Shown: in pieces, positions 1-5,267 of the stretch
Layout: every line of letters begins with the position of its first letter
Numbering within the stretch: position 1 is the first letter of the stretch
NCBI GenBank assembly: GCA_017858295.1
Contig: JAFMBU010000121.1
Location: 1-5,267 of the forward strand
DNA: 5,267 nt
From: Porticoccaceae bacterium
GTDB lineage: Bacteria; Pseudomonadota; Gammaproteobacteria; Pseudomonadales; Porticoccaceae
Direction of reading: 5' to 3'
Made by a program: the position numbers and the translations under genes
Notes under the pieces: generated by a model
What the model was told of the DNA's origin: nothing
What the model saw: only the letters and a program-made list of their open reading frames with translations
The model's database searches: none

Positions 1-210
1 GGGCTGTTTAAGGCCCTCGCTGAGAACACTCAGGAAGTTGAAAATCAAGGACTCCCAGCAGTGCTGGTAGTGTCGCCGGGAATACGCCCGTGGCTGTCAA
101 AAATCATCCGCCACAGACTGGCAGATCTCACGGTTCTCTCCTATAGCGAGATACCTGAAGACCAGTCTGTAAAGGTTGTCGCCACAGTTAGCATCGATGA
201 ACAAAATTAA
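1..210 (+). CDS. flhA: FlhA, flagellar type III export gate protein, C-terminal 69 residues (5' end outside window)
   Basis: The reading frame is open from base 1 to the TAA at 208-210 and gives only the end of the protein. The visible part contains VVSPGIRPWLSKIIR, then LTVLSYSEIPEDQ, then VVATV. This matches the end of the FlhA cytoplasmic domain, where a 'SP-x-hRP-hh' strand-helix unit and a 'hVLSYxEIP' strand close the last subdomain. FlhA is the large inner-membrane component of the flagellar export gate, and its cytoplasmic ring docks chaperone-substrate complexes. The family is about 690-700 residues, so roughly nine tenths lies to the left. flhF begins 31 bp downstream on the same strand, the usual neighbour in polar-flagellum clusters. 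The tail after VVATV (SIDEQN) is short and polar, as is common in the family. The call rests on recognised motifs, not an alignment. Confidence 0.93.
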   Translation, partial: GLFKALAENTQEVENQGLPAVLVVSPGIRPWLSKIIRHRLADLTVLSYSEIPEDQSVKVVATVSIDEQN

Positions 211-241
211 TCTCTACTATTGAAGACAGGGTAATTGAGCA

Positions 242-1540
242 ATGGAACTACAACGAATTTTAGCCCGCGATACACGCAGCGCAATGGAGCAGGTTTTCAA
301 CCTTTACGGCGATGACGCAATGATCGTCGCCAACAATCGAGTTAAGGGTCAAACTGAAATCATTGTTGCCATGGATCTGGCGTCTGAGGTTAAAGCCGCT
401 TTGATTAAAACACCCGAAGCAGCAAGCCAGGATCAAAGTGCTAGCCAATTTGGTCAACTGATTGAGGCCCATATACAAGTCAAGTCCGAAGACCAAAGAG
501 CGGAAATCCCTGGCCGTAGCGAGATTAGTGTTGGTTCCGCTTTTGAGCCTTCTGGCGCCGCAACTGCAATCTCGAAAAGGCCCGCGCTAGATCCATTGGT
601 AACCGCGTCACTGGGCAATGTTAGCAATACCGTCAATGGTGAAAACTATAAAGAAGCTGCTGACAGAGAGTATTTGAAGGCGCGGGAAATCGTTGACCTA
701 GTGAAGCAGGAACTGAGCCTGATGCGCGATGAATACAGACTGTCTCAGCACAAAGACTCCTGGACTGGCAAGCTAGCGGTAAACGATGAGATGGGGCCGC
801 TAGTAGAAGCCTTTAATGAAACCGGCATGCCCTTGGGTATGCGCGAGTCAGTGATTGAAGTGATCAATCAAAGCAGCTCATTGGCCGATGCCATCGACCA
901 GATTAGCAGCGCTATCGGCGATGAAATAGACCATGTAGATCTTCTTGATAACCTGCAGGGCGTGCATATTATTGCCGGCAGTTCAGGTTCTGGAAAAAGC
1001 ATGATGGCCGGCCGACTGGCCACGCAGATGGCTCAGCAGTACGGCGCAGATGACGTCGCGCTAATTAGTTATAACGACGTGCGCATTGGCGCTTGGGCAC
1101 AGACCCAACTGATTGGCTCACAGGCCGGTGTCGACACGTTTCGGGCCAACTCAGCTGAAATACTAACCCAGCTGATGAGCGAACTAAGTGCCCGAAAACT
1201 GGTTCTTATTGATACCTCAGGTGTGGATGTTGAAACCCACCTTAACGCCCTTAGCGCAGCCCTGCCCGAGGCGCAAAAACACTTGCTATTAGCGGCGGAT
1301 GCCTCTGAAGCCTCAGCTAAACGACAGCTAAAAAACGGCACTCTACAATGGGACTCGGTGATGCTTTCTCGGTTTGATGGCGACGTACATCCCTGGGCCA
1401 TTATCTACTTACTGCTCCAGTATGCGGTGCCTCTCTCGGTATCCGCTGTAGAGCCTAACATCACTGGTAAAGCGTTACCTTTAGATGGATTTAAACTAGC
1501 GGAGCAGGCTCTTTCGCAACTGCCTATCCATTTAGTTTGA
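242..1540 (+). CDS. flhF: FlhF, SRP-type GTPase for polar flagellar placement, with divergent GTPase motifs
   Basis: FlhF recruits early flagellar components to the cell pole and belongs with Ffh and FtsY in the SRP GTPase family. The N-terminus (MELQRILARDTRSAMEQV, then YGDDAMIVANNRV) is the typical FlhF B-domain start, supporting the ATG at 242; a weak purine-rich stretch (gacaggg) lies upstream. A low-complexity linker spans about residues 65-140, a helical N domain about 145-235, and the G domain follows. G1 is GSSGSGKS (246-253), where the family usually has GPTGVGKT. The DTYRIGA motif appears as NDVRIGA (278-284). G3 is DTSG (324-327) instead of DTAG. G4 is SRFD (376-379) instead of TKLD. 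At 432 residues the length is normal and there is no frameshift. P-loop lysine K252 and G3 aspartate D324 are kept, so nucleotide binding is plausible, but guanine specificity and catalysis may differ. Position between flhA and fleN confirms the identity. Confidence 0.93.
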   Translation: MELQRILARDTRSAMEQVFNLYGDDAMIVANNRVKGQTEIIVAMDLASEVKAALIKTPEAASQDQSASQFGQLIEAHIQVKSEDQRAEIPGRSEISVGSAFEPSGAATAISKRPALDPLVTASLGNVSNTVNGENYKEAADREYLKAREIVDLVKQELSLMRDEYRLSQHKDSWTGKLAVNDEMGPLVEAFNETGMPLGMRESVIEVINQSSSLADAIDQISSAIGDEIDHVDLLDNLQGVHIIAGSSGSGKSMMAGRLATQMAQQYGADDVALISYNDVRIGAWAQTQLIGSQAGVDTFRANSAEILTQLMSELSARKLVLIDTSGVDVETHLNALSAALPEAQKHLLLAADASEASAKRQLKNGTLQWDSVMLSRFDGDVHPWAIIYLLLQYAVPLSVSAVEPNITGKALPLDGFKLAEQALSQLPIHLV

Positions 1541-1662
1541 CTAGGTATGGGCGATCAACGAGAATGAGCGAGGCGTGGGGTCCAAAATCCTCCACAATAA
1601 GCCAGCTTTAATACAGTGCCCAACGGCCAAATAGCCTTTATTAGAAGCATGAAATTAATAGC

Positions 1663-1680
1663 TTTAGACATAGTCATAAA
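1663..1680 (+). promoter_or_regulatory. Near-palindrome just upstream of the fleN start, possible operator or translational control site
   Basis: The arms TTTAGAC (1663-1669) and GTC-A-TAAA (1673-1680) are complementary around a 3-nt centre, ATA, with one unpaired A at 1676. The element ends 5 nt before the fleN ATG at 1686, where a ribosome binding site would be expected, and no Shine-Dalgarno sequence is visible there. It lies in the AT-rich second half of the 145-bp spacer between flhF and fleN. No confident sigma-70, sigma-54 or sigma-28 promoter was found in the spacer. An AT-rich palindrome this short can arise by chance, so a regulatory role is speculative. Confidence 0.2.
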
Positions 1681-1685
1681 AACTT

Positions 1686-2513
1686 ATGAATAAACCGGCT
1701 ACACAAATTATCGGCGTTGCCAGCGGAAAAGGCGGTGTCGGCAAAACAACAGTCTCCGTCAACCTGGCGGTGAAGTTGGCTTCGCTCGGCAAAAAAGTGA
1801 TGATTTTTGACGCCGACTTGGGGCTGGCGAACGCTCAGTTGGCGCTGGGTATTCGTGCACCGTTTAATTTCAGCCATGTTATCTCCGGTGAAAAAACTCT
1901 TAGTGAAGTGATTGTCGAAGGTCCCTCTGGGGTAAAACTGGTGCCTGGCGCCAGCGGTATTCAGCGCATGGCTGCGCTCGGGCCTCAAGAGACTGCTGGC
2001 ATCATTCAGGTTTTTTCCGAGATTGAAGATGATCTCGACTATTTAATTGTCGATGTTGCTGCAGGGTTATCGGATGCTGTGATGGCGTTTATGAGTGCCT
2101 GCCAGCACAGAATTGTCGTAGTAAAGAATGAGCCCTATTCAATCGCCGATGCCTACAGCACCATTAAAGTGATGATTCAGGAATACAAACTTGATCATAT
2201 TCATCTGCTGCCAAATGGCGTGGAATCCCAGCGCGAAGGTGAGCGACTCTTCACCAGCATAAATACCGTGGTGCAAAATTTTCTCGATGGGCAGATTAAA
2301 TATCTCCACTCCATCAGCGCCGACAGCATGGTCACGCAAGCCATGAAAGCCTCGCAGCCACTGGTTAACCATTCTCCTGCATCCGTTGCCGCACGTGACT
2401 TTAGTACGCTGGCAAAGAAGGTCATGCTGCTCGAACAAAATGTTCCACTGAATGGCAATATTCAGTTTTTTGTTGAGCGTGTTGCAGCACAGATGGCGTC
2501 TAAGGTCTCATAG
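1686..2513 (+). CDS. fleN: FleN/FlhG, MinD-like ATPase controlling flagellar number
   Basis: This is a ParA/MinD-type ATPase that limits the number of polar flagella. In studied relatives it antagonises the master regulator FleQ and works with FlhF. The deviant Walker A motif is KGGVGKTT (15-22). DADLGLAN (42-49) is the Walker A' region. LIVDVAAGLSD (120-130) is Walker B with D123; the usual wording is DTAAG, so V124 is a mild change. NEPYSIADAY and the C-terminal NIQFFVERV correspond to conserved FleN segments (DEPTSITDAY and a C-terminal FFVERL in Pseudomonas, from memory). The length, 275 residues, is normal. There is no long N-terminal extension carrying a DQAxxLR-type FlhF-activating motif. 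An in-frame TAA at 1677-1679 with no start codon between it and 1686 fixes the ATG. No clear ribosome binding site precedes it. fliA starts 2 bp after its stop, implying cotranscription and possible translational coupling. Confidence 0.95.
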   Translation: MNKPATQIIGVASGKGGVGKTTVSVNLAVKLASLGKKVMIFDADLGLANAQLALGIRAPFNFSHVISGEKTLSEVIVEGPSGVKLVPGASGIQRMAALGPQETAGIIQVFSEIEDDLDYLIVDVAAGLSDAVMAFMSACQHRIVVVKNEPYSIADAYSTIKVMIQEYKLDHIHLLPNGVESQREGERLFTSINTVVQNFLDGQIKYLHSISADSMVTQAMKASQPLVNHSPASVAARDFSTLAKKVMLLEQNVPLNGNIQFFVERVAAQMASKVS

Positions 2514-2515
2514 CT

Positions 2516-3238
2516 ATGTCTGATGCCAGAGTCTATGAAGAAATTCAAAATGCCGGACAGCCGAGTGCATCCCTGGTTGACTATCTAGGCCTGGTGAAAC
2601 GTGTTGCTCTCCATTTGAAGGGGCGCCTGCCGGCCTTTATGGAGCTCGATGAGCTTATTCAGGTGGGAATGATCGGGCTGATTGAGGCGGATAAATCCTT
2701 CGATGCCAGCAAAGGGGTAGAGTTCGAAATATTTGCCAAGAACCGTATTCGCGGCGCAATTTTAGATCAGGTGCGCAAGATGTCATATCTGCCGCGCTCA
2801 GCGATTGTCAGTATTCGCGATCACAACGAGGCTACCTCGGCGCTAACCGGTGAGCTAGGGCGCGCTCCTAGTCAGGGTGAACTGGCCGACTTTATGGGTA
2901 AGGACGCTGAAACATTTCAGAAAGAGAGAACTCATGCCCACCGCTTTCAGACTGTTTCACTAGAGGCACAGCTTCCCGACTCGGTGGATCTGCCCATAGC
3001 CCAGGGCAATGGCCCTGAAGAGGAGTTTGTTGAAGAACAATTTATGGGTGCGCTTGCCGCATCCATCGGTAAATTACCCGAGCGCGATCGAACTGTGGTC
3101 TCTCTATATTATGTGGAAGAGATGAATTTAAAAGAAATCGGTTCCGTATTGGACATTAGCGAATCCAGAGTGAGCCAAATTCTCTCTGCGTGCGTTAATA
3201 AACTGCGCGTGCAAATGCACGATCATGTTGGCGATTAA
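2516..3238 (+). CDS. fliA: FliA, flagellar sigma-28 factor, with an altered region 2.4/3 boundary
   Basis: FliA directs RNA polymerase to late flagellar promoters and is normally held inactive by FlgM until the hook is complete. Region 2 spans about residues 26-95 (LVKRVALHLKGRLP, DELIQVGMIGLIEA, FAKNRIRGAILDQVRK). Region 3 spans about 100-150. Region 4 starts at LPERDRTVVSLYY (187 onward) and includes the helix-turn-helix LKEIGSVLDISESRVSQI (205-222). The 240-residue length fits the family. After RGAILDQVRK the sequence is MSYLPRSAIVSIRD, where E. coli has RDWVPRSVRRNARE (from memory). The tryptophan is Tyr91 here and RRN is replaced by IVS (97-99). D84, R87 and R94, equivalent to E. coli D81, R84 and R91, are kept. 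AAGG at 2502-2505, inside the end of fleN, is a plausible ribosome binding site 10 nt before the ATG. The next gene begins 17 bp downstream. Confidence 0.95.
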   Translation: MSDARVYEEIQNAGQPSASLVDYLGLVKRVALHLKGRLPAFMELDELIQVGMIGLIEADKSFDASKGVEFEIFAKNRIRGAILDQVRKMSYLPRSAIVSIRDHNEATSALTGELGRAPSQGELADFMGKDAETFQKERTHAHRFQTVSLEAQLPDSVDLPIAQGNGPEEEFVEEQFMGALAASIGKLPERDRTVVSLYYVEEMNLKEIGSVLDISESRVSQILSACVNKLRVQMHDHVGD

Positions 3239-3255
3239 GCAATTAGGACTTAGAG

Positions 3256-3798
3256 ATGGTACTACCAATATTTAAAAATCGCGCGGCTAAAAAAGCCATG
3301 GAAAGCGCCAAAGCGTCTTATGTGAAGGCGACAACCTTAAGTGGTATGGCACGGGAATCGCGAATTTTCAAATCACGGATTGCCGGTCGCGCCAGAGCAC
3401 ACTTAGACAAGGTGTTTATTCAGGGTGCAGAGCAGTCGGAAGCCTATCAAGAGTCCTGCTTGGCCGCGCTTTCAGAGGGCCGTGAACGCCCAGAAATGCC
3501 TGAGCCGCAACCTTTTCAAATGATTAAGACTAAGTCTGAAACGGTCTACACTTATGTGCCATCAGAGTTTGCCAAAGAGATGTATGTTCTGGGTAGCCTC
3601 TATCAATCTGCCTCAATTGGGCCCAGTGAAGCATTGAATATGGCCGCTGAAATAGCGGCGAAAGTGTCACTGGATCTTGGTCTTGAGGAAGCCTTTATCG
3701 CTCTACAGTTCCTCCGTGATGAGCTCGAAGAAGATCTCCCTGAAGATGCTGATAGCGATGCAGAAAGCCCTGACAGTGAAGATGGCGACGACACCTAG
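3256..3798 (+). CDS. Uncharacterised soluble protein (180 aa) with basic N-terminal half and acidic tail, in the flagellar operon
   Basis: I do not recognise this family. The start is well supported: TAGGA at 3244-3248 lies 7 nt before the ATG, and the gene starts 17 bp after fliA. No signal peptide or membrane segment is visible, so it is probably cytoplasmic. Residues 1-50 are rich in Lys, Arg and Ala with a helical look (NRAAKKAMESAKASYVKA, SRIAGRARAHLDK). A Pro-rich turn (about 80-88, RPEMPEPQPF) leads to a segment with TVYTYVPSEFAKEMYVLGSLYQ. A predicted helical part (about 121-153, GPSEALNMAAEIAAKVSLDL) follows. The last 26 residues contain 15 Asp or Glu and look disordered. The gene is intact and its codon use resembles its neighbours. 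It sits where cheY often follows fliA, but it lacks the CheY DD...D...T/S...K pattern. A flagellar or motility role is inferred from position only. Confidence 0.85.
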   Translation: MVLPIFKNRAAKKAMESAKASYVKATTLSGMARESRIFKSRIAGRARAHLDKVFIQGAEQSEAYQESCLAALSEGRERPEMPEPQPFQMIKTKSETVYTYVPSEFAKEMYVLGSLYQSASIGPSEALNMAAEIAAKVSLDLGLEEAFIALQFLRDELEEDLPEDADSDAESPDSEDGDDT

Positions 3799-3833
3799 TT
3801 AGAACCCGAATTGGCCACAGGCAGGTAGCATTT

Positions 3834-4463
3834 ATGACAACTATTCTCCTCTTAGCAGTTCTATTTGGCAGCGTCGTGGCAATCATTTTGATGGTATACC
3901 TGATTGATCGCGTTAAGCACCTGGAGTCACTGTCTATTCAAGCGAACAACGCCTCTGCCGATGTGCAGGCTGCACCAAACGATAATGGTTTTCTCGGGCT
4001 ATCGGGAAAGGTTCTCTGGGATGCTATGTCAGGACAGCTTCCCGAAGGCTTTCAGGAGGGTGATCTATTAGCGCTCAAAAGCCGTTTCGAGTTTGTTTTG
4101 CAAAATCATATTGAAACGCTTTTTAAGCTAGGCAAAAAAGATGGTACAGCTGGCAAGAGCCCGGAGACACCTAATAATCCCATCGAAATTTCGACCCTGC
4201 GCGGATCAATTGACTCTTGGATTCCAGCACAGCATGTCTCGGTTCTGTACCGTGCCGGCCACGAATCTGTCGCCGCTGACAGCGTAGCGATCAATCGCTT
4301 AAAAGCTGATATAGACGAAGCTGCGCAAGTGCTTTTTTCCCGCACCGGCCTAACTATCAAACAACCGCTCTCGGAAAAACTCTTGGGCAACGCGGTACCA
4401 GTGGCGCTGCCTAGTTCAGAGACGATGGCGGATCTTGATGAAGATTCCTCTGAAGTGCTTTAA
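3834..4463 (+). CDS. Uncharacterised single-pass inner-membrane protein (209 aa) in the flagellar operon
   Basis: I do not recognise this family. A ribosome binding site (AGG at 3823-3825, in GGCAGGTAG) lies 8 nt before the ATG. The protein opens with one hydrophobic segment (about residues 3-24, ILLLAVLFGSVVAIILMVYL). Basic residues follow it (DRVKH) and none precede it. By the positive-inside rule this suggests a short outside N-terminus and a cytoplasmic body. A polar linker (about 30-50) leads to a folded-looking region (about 53-180) containing GKVLWDAMSGQ, LKSRFEFVLQNHIETLFKLG, and a helical segment with AINRLKADIDEAAQVLF. The end is acidic (DLDEDSSEVL). The short TM-plus-cytoplasmic layout recalls the small DUF2802-type proteins found near cheW in Pseudomonas, but I see none of their C-terminal helix-turn-helix-like motif. 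The gene lies 35 bp after the previous one, probably in the same transcript, and is the last plus-strand gene of the window. Confidence 0.85.
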   Translation: MTTILLLAVLFGSVVAIILMVYLIDRVKHLESLSIQANNASADVQAAPNDNGFLGLSGKVLWDAMSGQLPEGFQEGDLLALKSRFEFVLQNHIETLFKLGKKDGTAGKSPETPNNPIEISTLRGSIDSWIPAQHVSVLYRAGHESVAADSVAINRLKADIDEAAQVLFSRTGLTIKQPLSEKLLGNAVPVALPSSETMADLDEDSSEVL

Positions 4464-4483
4464 ACAATCCCCTGTTGGTCCTT

Positions 4484-4527
4484 GCTCTGCTAAGCGGCTC
4501 TATAAAGCAGCTCTGTAAAGCTGCTCT
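4484..4527 (+). repeat. 13-bp degenerate tandem repeat between convergent genes
   Basis: GCTCT recurs at exactly 13-nt intervals at 4484, 4497, 4510 and 4523. The first three units are GCTCTGCTAAGCG, GCTCTATAAAGCA and GCTCTGTAAAGCT, which suggests a consensus of GCTCTRTAAAGCN. Units two and three differ at only two positions. The fourth unit keeps only its first five bases before running into the end of the minus-strand gene. Each unit is itself partly self-complementary (GCT...AGC), so the array can form alternative small hairpins. It fills most of the 62-bp gap between two converging coding regions. Confidence 0.6.
4506..4525. terminator. Possible bidirectional terminator hairpin between convergent genes
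   Basis: A perfect 7-bp inverted repeat, AGCAGCT (4506-4512) and AGCTGCT (4519-4525), surrounds a 6-nt loop, CTGTAA. It lies between the stop of the plus-strand membrane-protein gene (4463) and the stop of the minus-strand coiled-coil gene (4526-4528), where a shared terminator is expected. Support is limited because the plus-strand side has no T-run and the minus-strand side has only a short TTTATA. The hairpin is a by-product of the 13-bp tandem repeat that overlaps it. Confidence 0.35.
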
Positions 4528-5267
4528 ACTTGCTAATTGAAATATAGGGATAGACAACCACTGAAGGTGCGGGCTCGGGCTCCACTGGTTTGCCCTCCGC
4601 CTGACGCGCCTCTTCCACTGCAACCTGTCGCTGCAGCACATCCAAATAATTTTCTCGCTCTAAAGCGATCAGCGCTTCAACGTCGGCATTGAGTTTCTTG
4701 ACGTTGCTGACCTGCGCTTCGAGAGACTTCATTTGCTGCCCCAGGGCGCCGACCGATTTTGACAGCGTAGAGACTACAGTGCTCTGGCCCGCCAAATCGT
4801 CACTCAAACTACTCACCTGGGTAGCGATCTGATCCGTTTTTAAGCCCACTTGCTGTGCGGCTAAATCGGGCACTTCTTTGGCCAGAGAGCGAGTCGATAC
4901 CTCTGAACGAGACACCGCCTCAATCAACAGCATCTGGCGATCGCTAAACTGAGCCTGAGTAACGGCTAACTGGCCAATTGAAGAACGCAGCTGCTCAAAG
5001 GTATTGAGAGCATTGTTCATCTGCACAACGCGCTTGCTTACCGCGACCAGCATGGAGTCGACCTGGGTGACACGAGAGGCTAATTGAAATGCAATAAAAC
5101 CATAGAGAAAGACTGAAATCACCAGCGCCGAGACGGCTCCGATCATAACGCGACTAGCCAGCACCGCACTCTTTTCACTGGCGTCATTCAAAGCCTCCGC
5201 TTGGACCTTAACCTGATCGAGTCCTTTTTTTAATGCCGCCGCAGATTTGCGATTGACGTCTGCGGCA
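4526..5267 (-). CDS. Membrane-anchored coiled-coil protein of unknown function (5' end outside window)
   Basis: I do not recognise this family. The minus-strand frame ends at TAG (complement of 4526-4528) and stays open to the right edge, so 246 C-terminal residues are visible and the true start is probably beyond the window. A TTG at 5189-5191 could serve as a start, but the 25 codons before it are open and encode a Lys/Ala-rich helical segment (NRKSAAALKKGLDQVKV), so I prefer the longer, partial reading. One membrane segment (about 5078-5149, VMIGAVSALVISVFLYGFIAF) follows. A long Ser/Gln/Val-rich helical stretch with heptad-like spacing comes next (about 4620-5070), including SLSDDLAGQSTVVSTLSKSV and VGALGQQMKSLEAQVSNVKKL. 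A Pro/Glu-rich hinge (GKPVEPEPAP) precedes a short beta-like end (SVVVYPYISISK). A basic segment before the membrane helix suggests a cytoplasmic N-terminus and periplasmic coiled coil. It converges on the flagellar operon, so a link to motility is not shown. Confidence 0.8.
   Translation of the reverse strand, partial: AADVNRKSAAALKKGLDQVKVQAEALNDASEKSAVLASRVMIGAVSALVISVFLYGFIAFQLASRVTQVDSMLVAVSKRVVQMNNALNTFEQLRSSIGQLAVTQAQFSDRQMLLIEAVSRSEVSTRSLAKEVPDLAAQQVGLKTDQIATQVSSLSDDLAGQSTVVSTLSKSVGALGQQMKSLEAQVSNVKKLNADVEALIALERENYLDVLQRQVAVEEARQAEGKPVEPEPAPSVVVYPYISISK

Noticed and set aside
1069..1401. 110-codon minus-strand open frame inside flhF
   Set aside because: It lies wholly within the FlhF G domain on the opposite strand, has a Ser/Arg/Cys-rich composition typical of antisense shadows, and no recognisable motif.
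1564..1611. 15-codon ATG reading frame in the flhF-fleN spacer, preceded by an overlapping 6-codon frame from 1547
   Set aside because: There is no good ribosome binding site and the peptide has no distinctive features. Short frames like these are expected by chance, and a leader-peptide attenuator would need a following terminator-antiterminator pair, which I do not see.
1602..1635. Possible sigma-28 promoter in the flhF-fleN spacer (GCCAAATA as -10)
   Set aside because: The -10 resembles GCCGATAA only in part, and the correctly spaced upstream octamer (TTTAATAC) is a poor match to TAAAGTTT.
3799..3833. Possible sigma-54 promoter (TGGCC...GTAGCA) before the membrane-protein gene
   Set aside because: The GG and GC elements are separated by 13 nt rather than the required 10, and the flanking bases do not match the consensus.
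3603..3886. Overlapping minus-strand open frames opposite the charged protein's acidic tail
   Set aside because: The Ser/Arg-rich translation is the expected antisense image of Asp/Glu codons, and the frames lack start signals and motifs.
5143..5198. Minus-strand GGAGG (complement of 5194-5198) placed 6 nt before an ATG at 5187, an ideal-looking translation start
   Set aside because: That ATG is out of frame with the long coiled-coil frame and reaches a stop after 14 codons. The long frame is open on both sides, so this is most likely chance within coding sequence (the codons gcg gag gct).

Overview
The window carries the end of a flagellar export gene and the core of a polar-flagellum regulatory cluster, with three unrecognised genes beyond it. 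Plus-strand order: flhA 3' end (1-210), flhF (242-1540), a 145-bp spacer, fleN/flhG (1686-2513), fliA (2516-3238), an uncharacterised soluble charged protein (3256-3798), and an uncharacterised single-pass membrane protein (3834-4463). A convergent minus-strand gene (4526 to beyond the right edge) encodes a membrane-anchored coiled-coil protein. The order flhA-flhF-fleN-fliA is typical of polarly flagellated Gammaproteobacteria such as Pseudomonas, Shewanella and Vibrio. The moderate base composition and divergent proteins suggest an environmental, possibly marine, gammaproteobacterium. That placement is inference, not a species call.

How the genes fit together: FlhA is the inner-membrane export-gate protein of the flagellar type III secretion system. 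FlhF (SRP-type GTPase) marks the pole where the flagellum is built. FleN/FlhG (MinD-like ATPase) limits flagellar number and acts on FlhF and on the master regulator. FliA (sigma-28) transcribes late flagellar genes. Close spacing (2 bp fleN-fliA, 17 bp fliA to the next gene, 35 bp to the one after) suggests that fleN, fliA and the two unknown genes are cotranscribed.

Most worth a second look: (1) cheY and cheZ, which usually follow fliA in this layout, are absent within the window, and two genes I do not recognise occupy their place. (2) FlhF keeps its family-specific N-terminus, but several GTPase motifs are altered. (3) FliA has lost basic and polar residues at the end of region 2.4 that are conserved in E. 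coli and Pseudomonas FliA. (4) fleN is separated from flhF by 145 bp, has no evident Shine-Dalgarno, and has a near-palindrome just before its start. (5) A 13-bp degenerate tandem repeat that can fold into a hairpin lies between the two convergent genes. No RNA genes, insertion sequences, CRISPR arrays or attachment sites were seen. No stretch longer than 300 bp lacks a gene.
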